DNA of 64,000 nt, taken from Maribacter polysiphoniae (GTDB taxonomy: Bacteria > Bacteroidota > Bacteroidia > Flavobacteriales > Flavobacteriaceae). Positions 41,920 through 50,645 of this stretch are shown one piece after another (position 1 is the first letter of the stretch; each line of letters starts with the position of its first letter). The notes under the pieces are model-generated. The model was not told where the DNA came from. It worked only from the letters and a program-made list of their open reading frames with translations, and did not search any database. The translations under genes were made by a program, and so were the position numbers. The stretch is from NCBI RefSeq assembly GCF_003148665.1, contig NZ_QGGQ01000001.1, positions 451,762 to 515,761 of the forward strand, in the 5' to 3' direction.

Positions 41920-42892
41920 TCAATAATCGAATATCGGTAATTTGATGTAGCAACATGGCAATACGATCAATACCAACACCGAAAGCGAAACCGGAATAGA
42001 TTTCCGGATCAATGCCACAATTGGTTAGAACATTAGGGTCAACCATACCACAGCCACCAATTTCCAGCCAGCCGGTACCTTTTGTGATCTTATAATCCGA
42101 TTCGGTTTTCAATCCCCAATAAACATCAACCTCTGCACTTGGTTCGGTAAATGGGAAATACGAAGGGCGCAACCTTATTTTCGACTTTCCAAAGAGTTCG
42201 GTAGTAAAGATCTGTAAGGTCTGCTTTAGATCGGCAAAGGAAACATCCTTGTCAATATAAAGTCCTTCAACCTGATGGAAAAAGCAATGTGAACGGGCGG
42301 AAATGGCCTCATTTCGATATACCCTACCTGGTGATATTGTTCTGATAGGGGGTTTGTTGTTTTCCATATAACGCACTTGAACCGATGAGGTATGCGTACG
42401 TAGGAGGATATCGGGATCGGTCTGAATAAAGAAGGTATCCTGCATATCTCGCGCAGGATGATATTCGGGAAGGTTCAAGGCAGTGAAATTATGCCAGTCA
42501 TCCTCAATTTCGGGACCTTCTGAAACATTGAACCCAATTCTTGAAAAAATTTCGATAATCTGGTTTTTCACGATGGAAATGGGGTGTCTTGATCCTAGGG
42601 CCATGGCTTCACCAGGTCTGGTCAAATCACCGTATTTCCCAACTTCCTCTGTCTGGCTGTCCAAGGTTTCCTTGAGCAGGTTGACCTTTTCATTCGCCGC
42701 TAATTTTAGGGTATTAATGGCCTGGCCAAATGCTTTTTTTTGGTCATTGGGTACGTTCTTGAATTCAGCGAAAAACTCATTCAGTAGCCCTTTTTTGCCT
42801 AAATATTTAATACGAAAGGTTTCAATAGCTTCCTTGGTGTCGGCATTGAATTTTTCTACTTCCGTAATATGTTCCTTTATTTTATCGATCAT
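41873..42892 (-). CDS. pheS: Phenylalanine--tRNA ligase alpha subunit
   Basis: The protein is 339 aa from ATG 42892 (MIDKIKEHITEVEKF). The N-terminal coiled coil precedes the class II catalytic core: motif 2 (RVYRNEAISARSHCFFHQVEG) and motif 3 (FAFGVGIDRIAML), with WLEIGGCGMVDPNV between. It charges tRNA-Phe together with PheT, which is not in the window. The longer frame from 42901 would begin with TTG. A -7 promoter box lies at 42910-42917. Confidence 0.96.
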   Translation of the reverse strand: MIDKIKEHITEVEKFNADTKEAIETFRIKYLGKKGLLNEFFAEFKNVPNDQKKAFGQAINTLKLAANEKVNLLKETLDSQTEEVGKYGDLTRPGEAMALGSRHPISIVKNQIIEIFSRIGFNVSEGPEIEDDWHNFTALNLPEYHPARDMQDTFFIQTDPDILLRTHTSSVQVRYMENNKPPIRTISPGRVYRNEAISARSHCFFHQVEGLYIDKDVSFADLKQTLQIFTTELFGKSKIRLRPSYFPFTEPSAEVDVYWGLKTESDYKITKGTGWLEIGGCGMVDPNVLTNCGIDPEIYSGFAFGVGIDRIAMLLHQITDIRLLSENDVRFLDQFKSTL

Positions 42893-42909
42893 GATATTCA
42901 AGTGAGGGA

Positions 42910-42917
42910 CAAATTTA
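42910..42917 (-). promoter_or_regulatory. -7 promoter box of pheS
   Basis: TAAATTTG on the minus strand matches TAnnTTTG, 17 bp from the pheS ATG. No clear -33 element is seen. Confidence 0.5.
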
Positions 42918-42952
42918 AAATATTCTACGAAGAGGAGGGGGAATTAATTCAA

Positions 42953-42985
42953 TAAAAAAACCGTGCCTTTATGGAAAGCACGGTC
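42953..42985 (-). terminator. Terminator of the SulP gene
   Basis: On the minus strand ACCGTGC pairs with GCACGGT around an 11-nt loop and runs into TTTTTTTATT, 22 bp after the SulP stop. It separates SulP from pheS on the same strand. Confidence 0.9.
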
Positions 42986-43006
42986 TTATAGGAGTATTAC
43001 AATGAC

Positions 43007-44872
43007 TTAATGCGTGTCTTTTACATGATTCTTGATCCAATCGGTACAGCGATCAAAGTTCTCGAAAATATGTTCTTCCGGAATGAAATCAGGAATAATA
43101 TCAATACGTTCCATCATATATCTCGGCTGTCTTTGTAAATCTGTAAAGAGCACCGTTATATTGTTTTTATTCAATTCTTGAAGCACATCCTCCATGGCAT
43201 ACAGGCCGGATTGGTCCATGTACTGCATGCGATCTAAGCGAATAATAGCGTAAGAGGCTGTTTTTGGGATTTGATCCGCGAGTATTTGAAAATCGCTGGT
43301 TGTACCAAAAAACAAAGGTCCTTTTATGTGCTTGATAAAGACTTCTTCCTTAAGATTTTTTGGAAAGTTGGCTTCATCTGCCCACGCTTTTTCCTTGTCC
43401 AGCGACTTAACATCCGATCGTTCACCTGTAAGGTCCCCGATTTTTTTCATGAACATCAAAGAGGCGATTATCAGGCCGATACCTACCGCATAAACCAGAT
43501 TCCATACCGTTGACAATACCAAAACAACGAGCATCACCACAACTTCGGAACTTAGTTTTAGAGGCCCGATTTTAATATCCTTTGGAAGGTTGGGAATAGC
43601 CTTGAGTCCCTTGTAATCCATGACCGAGATTCCTACGGTTATAAGTATTCCAGCCAAGACTGCTGCCGGGATTTGTGAGGCTATGGGCCCCATTGCAAGT
43701 AAGATGACCAACAACAATACACCGGCAATCATCCCTGAGAGTTTGGTTTTACCCCCCGAATTGATATTTACAACGGTACGAATCGTCGCACCGGCCCCTG
43801 GTAAACCACCAAATATGGCTGCTATCGTATTACCGATTCCCTGTCCAACCAGTTCCTTGTTTGGTTTGTGTTTGGTCTTGGTCATGTTATCTGCGACCAC
43901 AGAGGTCAACAAGGAGTCAATGGCCCCCAATAGGGCCAGGGTCAATGCCGTGAAAATATAGGGTGATATGGCTCCAATCTTAAATTCCGTGAAGATTTGA
44001 AGATTGGGCATCGGAAATCCTTCCGGTATCTTTTCAATGGTTCTGTAATCGAGTCCTAGACCATACGCAATCCCGGATACCACGAGTAATGCTACCAAGG
44101 TACTGGGGACAGCGGTGGTAATACGTTTAAATCCGAAAATAATGATAATGGTAGCGAGGGCAAGCCCAAGCTCCAACCAATTGATATTCTGTAAGGCATT
44201 AGGCAAAACCTTTAAGGAGCCAATAACGCCGGATGCATTTTTGGCCGCTAAGGTTTTGGCCTCCTCGAGGACCGTCTCTTCGGTCACTTCGTTGGAGCGG
44301 GCAATGGTTTCCTTAAAGTCTTCCAATACCAAAATACCCTCCCCAGCTTCTTCACGGAGTATATTTTCGAGGATCAATTCCTCGGCTTGGGGCTTAAACG
44401 GTTCTACCCACGATTCATCCTCTTTGGGGTAATAACCCAAAGCAGGCAAAATCTGTGTAATCAGGATAATGAGGCCTATGGCGGTCATAAAACCGGAAAC
44501 AACGGGATAGGGTATGTATCTGATATACTTTCCTATTCCAATAAATCCCAACCCTATTTGCATTAATCCTGCAAGTAGAAAAACAGTTAAAATGGCCGGT
44601 AGTGCTTTTTCCACGCTTCCGTCGAAAATGGCTACAATGCCGGCAATGACTACCATACTAACAGCAGTCATCGGAGCTGTGGGACCCGAAATTTGGGTAT
44701 TGGTGCCTCCAAATAGTGCCGCGAAAAAGCTAATAAAAATAGCTCCATAGAGTCCGGCACTGGGGCCTAATCCGGAACTTACCCCAAAGGCCAGGGCCAA
44801 GGGTAATGCAACTATCCCTGCGGTTATCCCCCCTAAGAGATCACCTTTGAAATTCGAAAAGAAATTTTTCAT
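43007..44872 (-). CDS. SulP-family anion transporter with STAS domain (probable bicarbonate transporter)
   Basis: The 621-aa inner-membrane protein has an N-terminal SulP core with GGITAGIVALPLALAFGVSSG (TM1), LYGAIFISFFAALFGG and SGPTAPMTAVSMVVIAG, and a cytoplasmic STAS domain at about 505-615 (FGTTSDFQILADQI, MQYMDQSGLYAMEDVL). Between about residues 150 and 230 there is an acidic, non-membrane insert (EELILENILREEAGEG, VTEETVLEEAKTLAAK) not found in compact SulP proteins. The carbonic anhydrase gene lies 142 bp upstream on the same strand, which favours bicarbonate over sulfate as substrate, by inference. Confidence 0.88.
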   Translation of the reverse strand: MKNFFSNFKGDLLGGITAGIVALPLALAFGVSSGLGPSAGLYGAIFISFFAALFGGTNTQISGPTAPMTAVSMVVIAGIVAIFDGSVEKALPAILTVFLLAGLMQIGLGFIGIGKYIRYIPYPVVSGFMTAIGLIILITQILPALGYYPKEDESWVEPFKPQAEELILENILREEAGEGILVLEDFKETIARSNEVTEETVLEEAKTLAAKNASGVIGSLKVLPNALQNINWLELGLALATIIIIFGFKRITTAVPSTLVALLVVSGIAYGLGLDYRTIEKIPEGFPMPNLQIFTEFKIGAISPYIFTALTLALLGAIDSLLTSVVADNMTKTKHKPNKELVGQGIGNTIAAIFGGLPGAGATIRTVVNINSGGKTKLSGMIAGVLLLVILLAMGPIASQIPAAVLAGILITVGISVMDYKGLKAIPNLPKDIKIGPLKLSSEVVVMLVVLVLSTVWNLVYAVGIGLIIASLMFMKKIGDLTGERSDVKSLDKEKAWADEANFPKNLKEEVFIKHIKGPLFFGTTSDFQILADQIPKTASYAIIRLDRMQYMDQSGLYAMEDVLQELNKNNITVLFTDLQRQPRYMMERIDIIPDFIPEEHIFENFDRCTDWIKNHVKDTH

Positions 44873-45014
44873 AAAGTTAATTTTGTAATGTTATTTGGGT
44901 AGTAGCGAACTTTTCCAAAGGGATAAGTCTCCCCATTACCCTAAATAAGATTATTTTCTTGGTTTAAGGGCTGCCAAAGGGTAGCCCTTTATAATAAAAG
45001 GTGTTATGGTCAGG

Positions 45015-45641
45015 TTAATCCAAATGATAGATTTCCATGATATTGTGAAGGATTCCTTCAAAGTCAATTTTTAAATCTATCAACTTTCCGGTATGTATAT
45101 CAAAGACCCACCCATATACTTTTAGATTCCTATCGCGGTATGCTTTCTGAACAGCAGCTGTTTTAATAAGGTTTACACATTGCTCCTGTACATTGAGTTC
45201 CACTAAGCGATCATATTTTTCGTTTTCATCCTTGATGTCTTTCAATTCATCCTTATGAATTCGATATACGTCACGAATATTACGAAGCCATGGGTTTAAA
45301 ATACCGAGATCGGCAGATTGCATGGCTGCTTTAACACCGCCACAACCGTAATGGCCACATACAACAATGTGATTTACATTTAAGTGGTCAACGGCGTAAT
45401 TGACAACGGACATGGCGTTAAGGTCAATACTGATGACCATATTGGCAATATTACGGTGAACAAATACTTCACCTGGACCCATGCCCATTAGGTCCTCTGC
45501 GGTAACCCTACTGTCGGAACAGCCGATATAAAGTAATTCAGGGTTTTGACCTTTGCCCAATTCGTCAAAGAAATCAGGGCTTATCGCTAATTTTTCCTTG
45601 ATCCAATTCTCATTATTCTTAAATACGTTATCTATTTGCAT
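45015..45641 (-). CDS. can: Beta-class carbonic anhydrase
   Basis: The protein is 208 aa from the ATG at 45641 (MQIDNVFKNNENWIKEKL). The zinc ligands and dyad are clear: Cys and Asp-Arg in YIGCSDSRVT, and His and Cys in CGHYGCGGVKAAM. It interconverts carbon dioxide and bicarbonate in the cytoplasm. There is no signal peptide. The upstream extension to 45677 starts with TTG and is rejected. The gene is followed on the same strand by the SulP transporter. Confidence 0.95.
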   Translation of the reverse strand: MQIDNVFKNNENWIKEKLAISPDFFDELGKGQNPELLYIGCSDSRVTAEDLMGMGPGEVFVHRNIANMVISIDLNAMSVVNYAVDHLNVNHIVVCGHYGCGGVKAAMQSADLGILNPWLRNIRDVYRIHKDELKDIKDENEKYDRLVELNVQEQCVNLIKTAAVQKAYRDRNLKVYGWVFDIHTGKLIDLKIDFEGILHNIMEIYHLD

Positions 45642-45818
45642 GTTCAGTTTTTTTAAATTATAGTAAAAATTCTGCAAGTAGGATTGTCGCCAAAATACTC
45701 ATGAAGTTAGGTTTTTTTACCCAACTAAATGGATGTTTTTACGATTAAATCGGGGATGCAGGGGCCCGTAGTGATAAATTCCTAAGACAAGTGTTATGCC
45801 ATCAGGAATAAAGGACAA

Positions 45819-46121
45819 CTAGCAAATTGGTTCTGGTGGAGGGAGCACGATTTCAGAATTACGATCGTAGTGACCCAATAGATAGAAATCATGGAAACCA
45901 AGGTTCTGTAGATGGGCAAGAAGATAAGCACTTGGCGAGTTGTTTTCCAAAATCAGTTTTTCACCAAGGTTCTTCTTTCCTTGTTCTTGTTGCTCTTCTT
46001 CGGTTATGTTGATTGATATTACCGCATTTCCTTCATCATTCAATAATGTGATGATAGGAGGGGCGAGTATGGCGAATATCCATACGGAAAGCAATACAAT
46101 AAGGATGTTCAACCGAATCAT
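45819..46121 (-). CDS. Small single-pass membrane protein, unknown
   Basis: The 100-aa protein has one N-terminal hydrophobic segment (LNILIVLLSVWIFAILAPPIITLL), then an acidic Gln/Glu/Lys-rich linker (TEEEQQEQGKKNLGEK) and a C-terminal domain with HLQNLGFHDFYLLGHYDR and a final PPPEPIC. I do not recognise a family. It is expressed from its own promoter (-7 box TATATTTG at 46138-46145), 178 bp ahead of the carbonic anhydrase start. It may belong functionally with the bicarbonate genes, but there is no direct evidence. Confidence 0.7.
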   Translation of the reverse strand: MIRLNILIVLLSVWIFAILAPPIITLLNDEGNAVISINITEEEQQEQGKKNLGEKLILENNSPSAYLLAHLQNLGFHDFYLLGHYDRNSEIVLPPPEPIC

Positions 46122-46137
46122 TTAAAAGCATTTTGCA

Positions 46138-46145
46138 CAAATATA
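46138..46145 (-). promoter_or_regulatory. -7 promoter box of the 100-aa membrane protein gene
   Basis: TATATTTG on the minus strand matches TAnnTTTG, 16 bp before the ATG at 46121. The upstream element is not evident. Confidence 0.5.
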
Positions 46146-46178
46146 ATAGTATTGCTATTATAGTTAGTTAAGGAAATA

Positions 46179-46937
46179 CTAAAAATCTTTTAACAATTTT
46201 ATGCTTTCCGAGGGTATCCACCCGGTTTTGCCATCAGCGATTCTTATTTTTTTCCATTCGTTCAACCCATCAAGAACATTTACTTTCGTTCCTTCATGCA
46301 GTACGAATATGGGTTGACTTCCCTTGTTGGGTTCCGATTTTATACGAACCTCACTGGTAAAGACGATTGCAGGTTGGTCGGCCATAAAATCATTGTATTG
46401 GATAAAGGCGAAGACGACTGTCATTACCGATATGAGTAAACAGACAATACTTAGAATGAATGCGATACGTTTGTGCATGGCATATTTAAAATAGTAAAAG
46501 GCCAGATACAACAATACAAAGAGGATCATGAATATTACCGCAACATAACTCCATTGGTCAAAGGAAAGAAAACCGGTCAGTGTTTTGTATATTCTGGCAA
46601 GACCTGTTTCTGGCATTACCTCAATGGCATCAAGGGTCATGTTTTGTGCATAGCCCAGGTTGTTCTTGATTTCCCGATCGTTGGGGGAAAGTAAAAGCGC
46701 CTTTTCGTAATTGTATATGCTTGGGGCAATCTGGTTCAATTTATAATAGGCATTGCCCAAATTGAAGTAAAGTTCGGCCGAATGTTGGCCATTATCCAAA
46801 ATACTATTGTAGTAATCAATGGCTTTTTGGTAGTCACCACTATTATAGGATTCCGTGGCCTTATCGAATAATGCTTCATTTTGGGCGGTCCCAATGAAGC
46901 TAATGAATACTACAATGATGTAAATTAACTTTTTCAT
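46179..46937 (-). CDS. batE: BatE: TPR and SH3 domain membrane protein
   Basis: The 252-aa protein has a signal peptide (FISFIGTAQ, to about 18). TPR repeats span about 22-100 (ATESYNSGDYQKAIDYYNSIL, AELYFNLGNAYYKLNQ). Two membrane helices lie at about 130-150 and 157-180. A bacterial SH3 domain fills the C-terminus (VRIKSEPNKGSQPIFVLHEGTKVNV, WKKIRIADGKTGWIP). It is the last gene of the Bat operon, 3 bp after batD. Bat proteins are linked to aerotolerance and envelope stress in Bacteroides; here the role is by analogy. Confidence 0.88.
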   Translation of the reverse strand: MKKLIYIIVVFISFIGTAQNEALFDKATESYNSGDYQKAIDYYNSILDNGQHSAELYFNLGNAYYKLNQIAPSIYNYEKALLLSPNDREIKNNLGYAQNMTLDAIEVMPETGLARIYKTLTGFLSFDQWSYVAVIFMILFVLLYLAFYYFKYAMHKRIAFILSIVCLLISVMTVVFAFIQYNDFMADQPAIVFTSEVRIKSEPNKGSQPIFVLHEGTKVNVLDGLNEWKKIRIADGKTGWIPSESIKLLKDF

Positions 46938-46940
46938 TGT

Positions 46941-48722
46941 CTATAGTTGTTTGTCCAGGTTAGCGATTACTTTACTGGCCCTGTCATAATCCTGTTGCAT
47001 TTGCACTTCTGAAAATGGACTGTACCGCGCCATCTCACAATTTTTCAATAACCCGATAAAACCATCAATGGTTTCTATATCAACATCCTTTTCGTTTAAT
47101 AGGCTCGAAATTTTATCCTTACTGAATTCAGAGGTCTCAATTTTTAATTTGGCCTTTAGGTAATTATGCAATGCTTTTTCCATGGCAATAAAGAAAGCAT
47201 CCTTTTGGCCTAAGGTCTTTTTGGCCTCCGACAAATATTTCCGGGCCAATCTGTTGGCTTTTTTAATTTTATTGCCTTCGACATCACTCGCTATGGCATC
47301 GCGCTTTTTGTGGAGTACAATAGCCAATGGTATCAATATAAGGGGGAGTAAAAGCCAAAGGTAAAAAGCCCTGGAACCAAAGAAATAATGGGTTCCTTTG
47401 GCCGTAAGATTAGGATTGAGTTTAATGAAATTGAATTGGTTTCCAGTGGTTACGACCGAATGTTTGGTATTCGTTGGGTTCGTATTGACATTCCCTTGGG
47501 AATTGGTAGGTCCCTCCAAAACATTGATCAGGATTTCCTTGGAATCCACGGTGTGGTACGATGCCGTATTTGGATTGAAATAACTGAAGGAAATACTAGG
47601 TACCGGATATTTGCCTTTAAAGGAGGGCACTATGGTGTAACTATCGCTTATCTTACCTCGGGTTCCGGCTAGAGTGGTGCGAACTTCCTCATTGTGTTCA
47701 GGGTCATAAACCTCAAGTGAACTGGGTAATTCGGGGGTTGGCAATTGGAATAATTTCAAATTTCCTTGGCCACTGACCTCTACAACGGCCTGAAGCGATT
47801 CGGATGCGTTTAAACTGGTCTTGCTTGTGGTGACCGAAAAATCGAAATCACCCACCGCGCCTCCAAAGTTCGCAGGTTTCCCAGCCGTAGGCAATGCCTT
47901 TACATTTATGGTTCGATTACCTGCCGAAACGGTTTTGTTTGTTTGGGTATATACCCTTCCGCCGAAAAAATCACGTTTGTTGGTAGGTACATCCACCGTA
48001 ACATCCAAAGAGAGGGGTTCAATGTCAAGTTTTCCCGATTTTTGGGGATATAGTACAACCCGTTTCAGAACTACGTAACGATAGGCTTTGCCTTTATACG
48101 TTCCGTTTTCAGCATTCAAACGTTGTACGGGTATGTCCTGGCTCCAAAAATTATTGTATTTGGGATTATCCAACGGACGATAATTCGATACACGTATCGA
48201 TGGACTCACATATAGTTTGTAGACCACAGTAATTGCTTCGTTCAAATACGGATTCGTTTTGGATACCTCCGCAACGAGATGTAGATTGTCATCGGCATAG
48301 TCATCGACATTCATATCGTCGTTTGGTTTTGCCACTGCGGCAGTGACCTCAACGGTTTTGGCCAAAGATTTATAGACTTTGCCATCAATAACAATCGAAG
48401 CCTGTTTAATGGTGAACTTACCCCGTTCTGTAGGGGCCAAGGTATAAGAATAGGTTTTAGAATAGGACCGGACACCGTTGATCCAAGAAGAACTTATGGC
48501 CTGTGATGGACCCATGAGTACCCGAAACCCTTTAAAATCCGGGGGGGAGAAATCATCGCCATCCTTGTTCATGGTGAACTCAACCCGTAACCTTTCATTG
48601 ATACCGAGTTTTTCCTTACTCAGGTTCATTTCAAAGGTAACGGCATTATCTTGTGCGTTCATAACAAATGCTATGAACAAGAGAGGAAACAATGATATGA
48701 AATGTTTAAAATCGCTATACAT
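46941..48722 (-). CDS. batD: BatD family protein
   Basis: The 593-aa protein has a signal peptide (VMNAQ), then several immunoglobulin-like beta domains (FEMNLSKEKLGINERLRVEF, VYKLYVSPSIRVSNYRPLD). One membrane helix (FYLWLLLPLILIPLAIVL, about 450) precedes a cytoplasmic helical tail (ALHNYLKAKLKIETSEFSK). BatD is the large periplasmic scaffold of the Bat system. The ATG at 48722 overlaps the batC stop codon by one base (TAATG), indicating coupled translation; the frame extends two codons further only with a TTG. Confidence 0.9.
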   Translation of the reverse strand: MYSDFKHFISLFPLLFIAFVMNAQDNAVTFEMNLSKEKLGINERLRVEFTMNKDGDDFSPPDFKGFRVLMGPSQAISSSWINGVRSYSKTYSYTLAPTERGKFTIKQASIVIDGKVYKSLAKTVEVTAAVAKPNDDMNVDDYADDNLHLVAEVSKTNPYLNEAITVVYKLYVSPSIRVSNYRPLDNPKYNNFWSQDIPVQRLNAENGTYKGKAYRYVVLKRVVLYPQKSGKLDIEPLSLDVTVDVPTNKRDFFGGRVYTQTNKTVSAGNRTINVKALPTAGKPANFGGAVGDFDFSVTTSKTSLNASESLQAVVEVSGQGNLKLFQLPTPELPSSLEVYDPEHNEEVRTTLAGTRGKISDSYTIVPSFKGKYPVPSISFSYFNPNTASYHTVDSKEILINVLEGPTNSQGNVNTNPTNTKHSVVTTGNQFNFIKLNPNLTAKGTHYFFGSRAFYLWLLLPLILIPLAIVLHKKRDAIASDVEGNKIKKANRLARKYLSEAKKTLGQKDAFFIAMEKALHNYLKAKLKIETSEFSKDKISSLLNEKDVDIETIDGFIGLLKNCEMARYSPFSEVQMQQDYDRASKVIANLDKQL

Positions 48723-49588
48723 TACCAATCTTTTTCATTTTTAACTTTAGCACCTTTGACCTTTTTGGCATCAATCTTTTCCTGCACTTTCTTTTCTTCG
48801 TTCTGCATGGCCTCTAACAGATTCTGGATCTGCTGCTTGGAAAGTTGATTGGGTCTTGGTTGTTGTTGCTGTTCTTGGGGCTTATCTCCTTGTTCGGGCT
48901 TTTTCTGTTCTTCTTTTTTCTCATCGCCTTCACCTTCCTTATTATCCTCTTTCTTTTCGTCTTCTTTATCCCCTTTGTCTTCTTGGTCCTTCTTATCGCT
49001 ATCGTCTTTGTTCTTCTGGTCTTCCTTATTATCCCCGTCGTTCTTTTGATCCTGGTCTTTATCGTCTTTTTGGTCCTTGTTATCCTTATTGTCCTTGTTT
49101 TCGTCGTTCTTTTGCTGCTCGTCCTGCTGTTTTTTCAATAATTCTTTGGCAAGGGCTAGATTATAACGGGTTTCCTCATCCTTAGGGTTATTGCGTAAGG
49201 CCTCTTTATACGCCTCAACGGCTTTTTCATATTCCTTCTGCTTCATAAAGACATTCCCCATGTTATGGTAGGCCTTGTGCTTTTCTTCCTTGGCCGTTGC
49301 CTTCTCGCCCGCTTGCTTAAAACGTCCAAAGGCTTCTGCGTAGCTTTCTTTGTTATAATAGGCATTGCCTAAATTATAGGGGGCGACGGTATTCTCGTCA
49401 CTTTTTGAAATAGCTTTACGGTAATCCACTTCAGCAGCGACAAAGTCATCCTCTGCAAGGTCTTTGTTCGCCTCCCAAGTGAGGTTGGTAGACTCGATTC
49501 GTGCCTTTTCCTTTAGTTTTTCCTCTTGTCCTTCCTGTGCAAAAGATATAAAGGCCACAAAAAACAATATGAATGCAATTTTTTTCAT
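48722..49588 (-). CDS. batC: BatC: TPR protein with long charged low-complexity region
   Basis: The 288-aa protein has a signal peptide ending near SFAQEG. TPR repeats cover about 45-150 (TVAPYNLGNAYYNKESYAEAF, KAYHNMGNVFMKQKEYEKAVEAY). Residues about 155-250 are almost entirely Asp, Glu, Lys, Asn and Gln (KDNKDNKDQKDDKD and similar), then a basic C-terminal helix (LSKQQIQNLLEAMQNEEKK). The low-complexity stretch produces false hydrophobic frames on the plus strand. TPRs probably bind the VWA partners BatA and BatB encoded just upstream. Confidence 0.88.
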   Translation of the reverse strand: MKKIAFILFFVAFISFAQEGQEEKLKEKARIESTNLTWEANKDLAEDDFVAAEVDYRKAISKSDENTVAPYNLGNAYYNKESYAEAFGRFKQAGEKATAKEEKHKAYHNMGNVFMKQKEYEKAVEAYKEALRNNPKDEETRYNLALAKELLKKQQDEQQKNDENKDNKDNKDQKDDKDQDQKNDGDNKEDQKNKDDSDKKDQEDKGDKEDEKKEDNKEGEGDEKKEEQKKPEQGDKPQEQQQQPRPNQLSKQQIQNLLEAMQNEEKKVQEKIDAKKVKGAKVKNEKDW

Positions 49589-49589
49589 C

Positions 49590-50642
49590 TTATGCTGCTT
49601 CTTTATGGTTTTCGTTGAAAAGATTCAATTTTTGAAGCCATTTGGTTTTTCTGTCCAATACAAAAATGTCTAAAAATAGGAATAAGATCGCCCCTCCTAA
49701 AAACCATTGGAATTGATCTTTGTATTCGGAAAATTGTTTGGCTTCAAACTCGGTCTTATCCATTTCCAAAAGAATGTCCTTAATACGGTCAACGGCCTTT
49801 GCTGTATTGGTTCCATCAATATACTCACCATCACCATCATTCGCTATTTCCTGTAAAACGGTTTCATTGAGCTTCGTGATCACGACTTCACCTCGGGAAT
49901 CTTTTTTAAGGCTTTCGACAATCCCATTTTTTTTGATGGGAATGGGCGCACCTTTACTTTTTCCAACACCAATGGTGTAAATACGAATACCTGCCTCAAC
50001 GGCCTCGTCAACCGCTTTTGAGGTGGTGCCTTCCGAATGGTCTTCCCCATCGGATATAATGAACAGTACCCGATTGGTTTGCTCTTCATCATCGTAATAG
50101 GTTGTGGCCAAATCCAAGGCCTCATTTATGGCTGTACCTTGCGAAGTGAGCATATCGGTGTTCATGTTCTGCAGGAACATTTTTGCAGCACCGTAATCCG
50201 TCGTAATGGGTAATTGCGGGAAAGCTTGTCCTGCATAGGCGATTATGCCAATTCGGTCACTGGCCAATTGGTTGATGATTTCCGAAACCAGGCGTTTCGC
50301 TTTTTCCAAACGGTTAGGGGCAATGTCCTCAGCCAACATACTTTTAGAAACATCCACGGCAAATACAATGTCGACGCCCTCGCGTTTTACGGTTTCCAAT
50401 TTCGTCCCGATTTTCGGATTCACCAAAGCCAAGGTTAAAAAAGTAATTCCCAAAAGGAAAAACAACAATTTCAAAACGGATTTAAAATTGGATTTCTCCG
50501 GGGTCAATCTTTTAAGCAGGGTGGATTCGGCGAATTTTTTCTGGGTCCGTTTTTTCCAAATTTGAAGAAATACGAACAGGACCACGATAACCGGGATTAT
50601 CGCAAGAAGGTAGAAATATGTTTTTTCGTCGAATTGAATCAT
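49590..50642 (-). CDS. batB: BatB: membrane-anchored VWA domain protein
   Basis: The 350-aa protein has membrane helices near residues 10-27 (LLAIIPVIVVLFVFLQI), 58-75 and the C-terminus (WFLGGAILFLFLDIFVL), flanking a von Willebrand factor A domain with a complete MIDAS motif (FAVDVSKSMLAE; later TSQGTAINEAL and ISDGEDHSEG). VWA proteins bind metal-dependent partners. It is separated by 3 bp from batA upstream and 1 bp from batC downstream. Confidence 0.92.
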   Translation of the reverse strand: MIQFDEKTYFYLLAIIPVIVVLFVFLQIWKKRTQKKFAESTLLKRLTPEKSNFKSVLKLLFFLLGITFLTLALVNPKIGTKLETVKREGVDIVFAVDVSKSMLAEDIAPNRLEKAKRLVSEIINQLASDRIGIIAYAGQAFPQLPITTDYGAAKMFLQNMNTDMLTSQGTAINEALDLATTYYDDEEQTNRVLFIISDGEDHSEGTTSKAVDEAVEAGIRIYTIGVGKSKGAPIPIKKNGIVESLKKDSRGEVVITKLNETVLQEIANDGDGEYIDGTNTAKAVDRIKDILLEMDKTEFEAKQFSEYKDQFQWFLGGAILFLFLDIFVLDRKTKWLQKLNLFNENHKEAA

Positions 50643-50645
50643 AAT

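Noticed and set aside
48845-49185. Plus-strand hydrophobic frames opposite batC
   Set aside because: They are complements of the Asp/Lys/Gln low-complexity codons; Leu/Phe/Ser-rich output is an artefact.
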